From positions 1 through 10,540 of the forward strand of contig JAAYKC010000072.1 of assembly GCA_012522645.1 (NCBI GenBank): a stretch of 10,540 bases of DNA. Direction: 5' to 3'. The notes below the pieces were generated by a model. It was not told the DNA's origin. It ran no database searches and worked only from the letters and a program-made list of their open reading frames with translations. This stretch comes from Thermoplasmatales archaeon. GTDB lineage: Archaea; Thermoplasmatota; Thermoplasmata; Methanomassiliicoccales; Methanomethylophilaceae. Both the position numbers and the translations under genes were made by a program. Of this stretch, positions 6,915 to 10,540 are shown one piece after another. Position 1 is the stretch's first letter; every line of letters starts with the position of its first letter.

Positions 6915-7508
6915 GTGCCGGGTTTGTTCATAAGTGATTGGATATACAGCATATTCGGACCATACGGCAGTGTTGGAATGCTGCTGTGTGTATTCCTCAT
7001 CTTCTTGATAGATGCGTTCATATTCCCAACACTCCCGGAACTGTTCTTCATAGTGGGGTTCATCTATCAGCCGACCTTGGCTTTCGGACTGCAGCTTCTG
7101 GCGGTAGCGGTGATCGCCGAAATAATAGGTTTCACTACCTTGTATTGGGTAGTGGAGCACATACATGTTCCACGGAGAATAAAAAATATAGTTGACAAAT
7201 ACATAAAATTCTTGATTGTGAGTGATGAAAGAGCACTGCTCATCAACCGTGTCGCACCGATGATACCTTTCGCAGGGGCATTCATAAGCATAATTGATGA
7301 TTGGAAGTTCTCCAAGGCGATGTTCTATGTTGTGATCGGATGCATTCTGAAATACGGGATGATGATGCTGATGAGCAATTTCTTCTTTGAGTACTTCAGC
7401 AGCGATGATGCCACCTTATACACCCTGCTGTTCGTATTCATCATCATAATAGCAAGTTTTGCAGCAACCTATATCAGAAAAAGAAAGAGCGGCATAACTG
7501 ATGACTAA
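6915..7508 (+). CDS. DedA/VTT-like integral membrane protein
   Basis: The product has 197 residues and four to five hydrophobic segments (about 19-37, 41-53, 57-80, 135-157, 167-185). The layout fits VTT/SNARE-associated (DedA-like) proteins. An N-terminal re-entrant-like region FPTLPELFFIVGF (37-49) is followed by a helix, a basic linker (VPRRIKNIVDKY), and the motif RALLINRVAPMIPFAGAFIS (106-125). That motif parallels the RFxPxxR...AG region of the family, with Arg112 and Pro115 kept. DedA and VTT proteins flip or scramble lipids, including undecaprenyl phosphate in bacteria, so a role in recycling the lipid carrier of the glycan pathway is attractive but inferred. The start is uncertain: GTG 6915 lies one base after GAGGGG (6908-6913), while TTG 6924 is spaced ten bases and would shorten the protein by three residues. 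Confidence 0.65.
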   Translation: MPGLFISDWIYSIFGPYGSVGMLLCVFLIFLIDAFIFPTLPELFFIVGFIYQPTLAFGLQLLAVAVIAEIIGFTTLYWVVEHIHVPRRIKNIVDKYIKFLIVSDERALLINRVAPMIPFAGAFISIIDDWKFSKAMFYVVIGCILKYGMMMLMSNFFFEYFSSDDATLYTLLFVFIIIIASFAATYIRKRKSGITDD

Positions 7509-7597
7509 TCCTCCGGCTTCATGGATTATGCTGGATAAAGTTGCCGCAACTCTCCTGCAGAATCAGAATAGTGATTATTGAAAGGAATTTGGAAATG

Positions 7598-7699
7598 TCA
7601 GGTTGCCAAATATAGCCAGTCTTCATATTTTGGGTCTTCGCCCGTAACGAACCAGTCACAGGGATGACAGATCCTCTTTGAAGAGGGGGTTGAACCCCC
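7598..7699 (-). pseudogene. In-frame 33-codon tail after ilvE, IlvE C-terminus-like remnant
   Basis: Directly after the TGA of ilvE the same frame stays open for 33 codons to a second TGA (7598-7600). It contains a CHPCDW segment and VTGEDPKYEDW. The latter resembles the last residues of the adjacent IlvE, IVRGKDAKYSSW: Val, Gly, Asp, Lys, Tyr and Trp fall in the same register. No usual start codon is present. Readings, in order of my preference: the decayed 3' end of a second ilvE copy or an older ilvE tail; a chance open frame; or an extension made by rare read-through of TGA. The region otherwise lies in the 191-base gap between convergent genes and holds no other supported gene. Confidence 0.35.
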
Positions 7700-7701
7700 T
7701 C
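7673..7701 (-). terminator. Two overlapping hairpins at the ilvE 3' end, possible terminator
   Basis: A perfect 7-bp GC-rich stem (7683-7689 with 7695-7701, loop TTGAA) overlaps the ilvE stop codon. A second stem (7673-7678 with 7681-7686, effectively five pairs and a 4-base loop) shares bases with it, so the two exclude each other. No T-run follows on either strand, so intrinsic termination of the usual archaeal T-rich kind is not evident. A role in mRNA 3'-end protection or processing is equally possible. Confidence 0.35.
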
Positions 7702-8626
7702 AGTTTACGTGCTCTGTCCAAGAGGAATACTTTGCATCCTTGCCGCGCACGATATCCGCGAACTTCTTCTGCAGCTCCGTGGCAACCTTCCCCGGCTTAC
7801 CGTTACCGACGGGACGGTTGTCTATCGTCGTCACGATGACCACCTCGGCCGCAGTGCCGGTCATCCATACTTCGTCCGAGGTCAGGAGCTCTACTCTGCT
7901 TATATCAGTTTCAATGACCTCGTAGCCCAGATCCCTGGCGACCTGTATCACGGAGTTGCGGGTTATGCCCTCCAATATGCTGTTGGAAGGCTTCGGGGTG
8001 TAGATCTTGCCGCGTTTGTAGATGAATATGTTCTCTCCCGTGCATTCCGCCACGTAGCCGTTGCCGTTGAGCATGACCGCCTCACTGGCACCCTGTTCGA
8101 CCGCTTCTCTCTTGGCGAGACAGGACGTGACGTATGTGCCGCCGATCTTCGCACCTGCGGGGGTGCTGAGGTTATCGGGCCTGTGCCAGGAGGATGTTAT
8201 TATTTTGGCGCCCGCCGCCGCATCCTTGCCGAGGTACATGCCCATGTTGACTCCGGTTATGGACATAGACGCAGGAACGTTGACGGGGTTCAATCCGACG
8301 TTCTCTCCTCTGAGGAAGACGAACGGCTTGATGTAATCCACATCCTTGTTCTCCCTGACAACCTGCTTCACAGCCTCGATGAGCTCATCCAATTCATACT
8401 TCTTGCCGCCGAACTCCAGAGGTATGGCCATGATCCTGCAGCCTTCCTGCAGCCTCATCATATGGTCCCTCAATCTGAATACTGCAGGGCCTTTGTCCGT
8501 CTGGTAAACACGTATCCCCTCGAAGACCGAGGTTCCGTAGTTAAGACCGTGGGACAGGACGTGAACATTCGCATCCTCCCACCTGACCATCTTCCCGTCA
8601 AGCCAAATCTTTTCTGTTTTCTTCAT
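7700..8626 (-). CDS. ilvE: Branched-chain amino acid aminotransferase
   Basis: The product has 308 residues, usual for class IV (fold type IV) PLP aminotransferases. It moves the amino group between glutamate and the 2-oxo acids of valine, leucine and isoleucine in the cytoplasm. Motifs: HGLNYGTSVFEGIRVY (26-41); FRLRDHMMRL (50-59) with Arg53; the PLP Schiff-base lysine, Lys160, in AGAKIGGTYV; EAVMLNGNGYVAECTGENIF (182-201) with Glu194; the phosphate-binding SILEGITRNSVI (216-227); and TGTAAEV (256-262). The ATG at 8626 fits the family's start. GTG 8635 and ATG 8632 are in-frame options adding two or three residues. GTGATGG just upstream may be the ribosome-binding site. It follows an IlvN-like gene in the same frame, separated by TAG, and a hairpin covers its own TGA. 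Confidence 0.96.
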   Translation of the reverse strand: MKKTEKIWLDGKMVRWEDANVHVLSHGLNYGTSVFEGIRVYQTDKGPAVFRLRDHMMRLQEGCRIMAIPLEFGGKKYELDELIEAVKQVVRENKDVDYIKPFVFLRGENVGLNPVNVPASMSITGVNMGMYLGKDAAAGAKIITSSWHRPDNLSTPAGAKIGGTYVTSCLAKREAVEQGASEAVMLNGNGYVAECTGENIFIYKRGKIYTPKPSNSILEGITRNSVIQVARDLGYEVIETDISRVELLTSDEVWMTGTAAEVVIVTTIDNRPVGNGKPGKVATELQKKFADIVRGKDAKYSSWTEHVN

Positions 8627-8641
8627 ATCCATCACTTTCAG

Positions 8642-9004
8642 CTAGAGAGCGTTCAGCGCCTTGACGTATTTCTCAGGCTTAGCACGCTCTATTATCTCAT
8701 CCACCTGCGCAGATCCGCCAACAACGCCTACATTCCCGTTCTCGGTATGCAACAGCGCATAAGCGGACTGGTTCGGGGGTTCGACTATCTGGACACAGTA
8801 TACGTCCTGTAGCTTCTGAAGACGTCCGACGGCCGTCTCAGCGGATTCCCTGTCGAGTACGGAGAGCACCATGCGTGCCTTGTTGGGCAGTTCGCATGTT
8901 CCCACGACTATCGTCTCAACGTTGATCTTGTTCCTGGTGAATTCGCCCATGACCCTCTGCATGACTCCGAATTCATTTTTGACTACCAGCGATATGACGT
9001 ACAT
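8642..9004 (-). CDS. ACT-domain protein, IlvN/IlvH-like acetolactate synthase regulatory subunit
   Basis: The product has 120 residues. Its first 75 or so form one ACT domain of the IlvN kind: MYVISLVVKNEFGVMQRVMG with the Asn-x-x-Gly-Val turn, then INVETIVVG, ARMVLSVLD and RLQKLQDVYCVQIVEP, which closely follow the acetolactate synthase small-subunit pattern. Such subunits bind valine and activate the catalytic subunit; no ilvB is in the window. The C-terminal 40 or so residues are shorter than the second domain of typical 160-residue IlvH proteins. I chose ATG 9004 because it matches the family start and has GGAG seven bases upstream. ATG 9025 (adding seven residues) is possible. A much longer open frame upstream is antisense to the GT2 gene and is rejected. 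Its TAG lies 15 bases before ilvE. Confidence 0.82.
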   Translation of the reverse strand: MYVISLVVKNEFGVMQRVMGEFTRNKINVETIVVGTCELPNKARMVLSVLDRESAETAVGRLQKLQDVYCVQIVEPPNQSAYALLHTENGNVGVVGGSAQVDEIIERAKPEKYVKALNAL

Positions 9005-9030
9005 GTCCGCGCTCCGCGCTCGCATATGTT

Positions 9031-9050
9031 TGCGAATATATGATATAGTC
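9031..9050. promoter_or_regulatory. Shared AT-rich promoter element between the ACT/ilvE and GT2 genes
   Basis: The 73-base gap has one AT-rich core, ATATATGATATAG (9036-9048). On the minus strand it predicts a start around 9013-9024, just before the ACT gene. On the plus strand it predicts a start around 9065-9075, just before the GT2 gene. Both messages would have very short leaders. Confidence 0.45.
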
Positions 9051-9077
9051 GTTCCCGAATAGTTAACGGGGATTGCG

Positions 9078-9803
9078 TTGACGGGAGCATGTACGATCAT
9101 CCTGCCTACTTTCAGGGAATCAGAGAACATAGCAAGAATGGTGGGAACCCTCAGGGAGATGTACCCCGACCATAAGATTCTCATAATGGACGACAACTCC
9201 GATGACGGATCCGAAGAATTGGTGGAAGCACTGAACGATCCGCTGGTGAGATTCTTTGTCCGTGAACCTGAGGACAGGGGGTTGTCGGCAAGTATATTCC
9301 AGGGGATAATGGAAACTGATACAGAATACTTCGTGAACATGGACTGTGATTTCCAGCATCCTCCTTCGGCTGTTGGCAGTATCTGCTCAGAACTGGAGAA
9401 TGGGGCCGATCTGTGCATAGGCGTAAGGAAGGAGCGCACCGCACTTTCGCCGATTCGGTGGGTGGCATCATGGGCAGCTCATTTTCTTGCCGTTCAGACC
9501 CTTTGGCTCAGGAACAAGAAAAGGTCCGGTGACATCATGAGCGGCCTCTTCGGCGGAAGGACGGAGGTCTTCAAAGAAGTCATATCCGTCAATTCCTCGG
9601 AATTCGAGATGAGAGGGTTCAAGGCTCTTTACGATCTAATGAAATTCGCTCCGGAAAGTCTGGAGGTGGAAGAGATCATGTTCGAGTTCGGAACCAGACA
9701 AGGTGGCGAATCTAAATTAAGCTCCGATGTCATCCTGTCATTGCTCAGGCAGAGCGAGCCTTATGGCAAAACCCTGGCAAAGCTGATGAAGAAGGCACTC
9801 TGA
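9078..9803 (+). CDS. GT2 glycosyltransferase, dolichol-phosphate mannose synthase-like
   Basis: The product has 241 residues and the GT-A fold. It should transfer a sugar, commonly mannose or glucose, from a nucleotide donor to dolichyl or polyprenyl phosphate at the inner membrane face. Motifs in order: CTIILPTFRESENI (5-18), LIMDDNSDDGS (35-45), RGLSASIFQGI (67-77), the metal-binding DxD at Asp89-Cys-Asp91 in NMDCDFQHPP, GDIMSGLFGGRTEVF (151-165), and RQGGESKLS (207-215), the Dpm1-type RxGGxSK element. It has no C-terminal membrane segments, unlike some Dpm1 fusions. The start is a TTG at 9078 with GGGGAT four bases before it; it gives the exact family N-terminus, and no in-frame ATG or GTG lies nearby. 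It probably makes the lipid-linked sugar used by GT-C enzymes such as the one in this window. It converges on the GmhA-GmhB gene. Confidence 0.88.
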   Translation: MTGACTIILPTFRESENIARMVGTLREMYPDHKILIMDDNSDDGSEELVEALNDPLVRFFVREPEDRGLSASIFQGIMETDTEYFVNMDCDFQHPPSAVGSICSELENGADLCIGVRKERTALSPIRWVASWAAHFLAVQTLWLRNKKRSGDIMSGLFGGRTEVFKEVISVNSSEFEMRGFKALYDLMKFAPESLEVEEIMFEFGTRQGGESKLSSDVILSLLRQSEPYGKTLAKLMKKAL

Positions 9804-9836
9804 GCAGCTGGAAAGAGATATCCCCAAAAATCCGCC

Positions 9837-10540
9837 CTATAGTTTCACTATCTCGGAAACTGCGTCCGAGAGCGTGAATCGTTCGTTCACCTGGAACGTT
9901 CTGCAACCAATCCCCTTTCCAAATTCTACATCCCTTACTGAGTCGCCGATCACGAAGGACCGTGATGTAGCTATACTATACTTCTCTATTGCCTGCTCTC
10001 CGAGACCGATCTCCGGCTTGCGGCACGAACAATTCTCCTCGGGACTGTGGGGGCAATAGAATATAACATCTATGTGACCGCCCGCCTCTCCGATCTGGCT
10101 CTTCATCTTCACATGGATCCTTGAAAGAGTATCCACATCAAAATATCCGCATCCTATTCCGGACTGATTGGTTACGACGATTACCATATAGCCTGCGTCA
10201 TTAAGCTTCTTTATGGACTCTGGTGCATAATCAAAAACATCGAATTTCTCAGGATCATCACAATATGGGATGTCCGGGGCTATCGTGTCGTCTCTGTCTA
10301 TGAGCACTGCCTTGGGGCCGAACATCTCCCTCTCCACCATCCCGCACACGATGTGGCATGCCGCCATGTACCCTTCCTGTACTCTGGGAGTCTCGGTTGA
10401 GGGTATGATCACGGCTACATCTGCAAGGTCCTTCATCTTTCCGCCGGATCCTGTGAACGTGACTGTTGTGGCGCCGCATAGTTTTGCTGCTTCCAGTGCC
10501 AGTATAACATTCTTAGAGTTCCCCGAGGTTGAGAGCCCGA
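9837..10540 (-). CDS. Fused SIS isomerase-HAD phosphatase, GmhA-GmhB type (5' end outside window)
   Basis: The open frame runs off the right edge with no start; 233 residues are visible. Residues 1-74 are the C-terminal part of a SIS domain of the GmhA kind: GLSTSGNSKNV, TFTGSGGKMKDLADV, IPSTETPRVQEGYMAACHIV. GmhA turns sedoheptulose 7-phosphate into D-glycero-D-manno-heptose 7-phosphate. From about residue 75 a HAD phosphatase of the GmhB kind follows: LIDRDDT (nucleophile and acid Asp81 and Asp83), VVTNQSGIGCGYF, the zinc-type knuckle YCPHSPEENCSCRKP, and VIGDSVRDVEFGKG. GmhB removes the C7 phosphate from heptose 1,7-bisphosphate. DRDDT replaces the usual DRDGT, and the zinc loop is short. 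An internal ATG at 10436 should not be taken as the start. The kinase for the middle step is not in the window. Confidence 0.88.
   Translation of the reverse strand, partial: GLSTSGNSKNVILALEAAKLCGATTVTFTGSGGKMKDLADVAVIIPSTETPRVQEGYMAACHIVCGMVEREMFGPKAVLIDRDDTIAPDIPYCDDPEKFDVFDYAPESIKKLNDAGYMVIVVTNQSGIGCGYFDVDTLSRIHVKMKSQIGEAGGHIDVIFYCPHSPEENCSCRKPEIGLGEQAIEKYSIATSRSFVIGDSVRDVEFGKGIGCRTFQVNERFTLSDAVSEIVKL

Noticed and set aside
7534..7550. Short AGTTGCCGCAACT hairpin as terminator of the DedA/VTT-like gene
   Set aside because: It has only five pairs and a 3-base loop, and no T-run follows; such hairpins are common by chance.
7598..7702. Selenocysteine read-through of the ilvE TGA
   Set aside because: IlvE is not a known selenoprotein. 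Archaeal selenocysteine insertion needs a 3' UTR SECIS element and is limited to few lineages, and the nearby hairpin lacks SECIS features I could recognise.
7709..8812. A 367-codon plus-strand open frame across ilvE
   Set aside because: It is antisense to a clear IlvE with all catalytic motifs. Its product has no recognisable motif, and the frame is open only because of the codon bias of ilvE.
9026..9439. N-terminal extension of the ACT-domain protein by over 130 residues
   Set aside because: This part is antisense to the GT2 gene, is low-complexity Ser-rich, and precedes the natural ACT start and its promoter element.
10258..10479. A separate 73-codon minus-strand frame near the right edge
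   Set aside because: It lies in another frame of the SIS-HAD gene, is Arg/His-rich, and has no motif.

Overview
The window is archaeal. It opens with the paired genes for ribosomal proteins L7Ae and S28e. Promoters look archaeal: TATA-type boxes about 25 bp before likely transcript starts, with some very short or absent leaders. Strong ribosome-binding sites match the archaeal 16S tail (AGGTGATC, GGAGG). Protein style and the dense, short-spaced layout suggest a euryarchaeon, perhaps of the Thermoplasmatota/Methanomassiliicoccales type; that placement is an inference, not a proof. TAG ends about a third of the genes here, which matters if the organism uses TAG for pyrrolysine.

Layout. (1) 1-469, minus: L7Ae followed by the 5' part of S28e, with a promoter near 543-550. 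(2) 729-2098, plus: a translationally coupled pair of multi-pass membrane proteins, one unrecognised and one YjdF/DUF2238-like. (3) 2095-4415, minus: two GT4 glycosyltransferases with a hidden 38-codon gene between them, joined by an ATGA overlap on one side and a stop-overlapping Shine-Dalgarno site on the other. (4) 4499-7508, plus and divergent: a GT-C type membrane glycosyltransferase, an overlapping gene for an anchored extracytoplasmic protein, and a DedA/VTT-like membrane protein. (5) 7598-9004, minus: an IlvN-like ACT-domain protein and branched-chain aminotransferase IlvE, in one frame separated by a single TAG. A 33-codon in-frame tail that resembles an IlvE C-terminus follows the ilvE TGA. 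(6) 9078-9803, plus: a dolichol-phosphate-mannose-synthase-like GT2. (7) 9837-10540, minus, cut by the window edge: a fused SIS isomerase-HAD phosphatase, read as GmhA-GmhB of heptose biosynthesis.

Together, regions 3, 4, 6 and 7 look like parts of a surface glycan or glycolipid assembly locus. The GT2 would make a lipid-linked sugar donor, the GT-C enzyme would use such a donor outside the membrane, the GT4 enzymes would act on the cytoplasmic side, and the GmhA-GmhB fusion would supply activated heptose. The ilvE pair is metabolic (branched-chain amino acids) and seems to be only a neighbour. I see no CRISPR array, insertion sequence, tRNA or rRNA, and no gene-free stretch longer than 300 bases.
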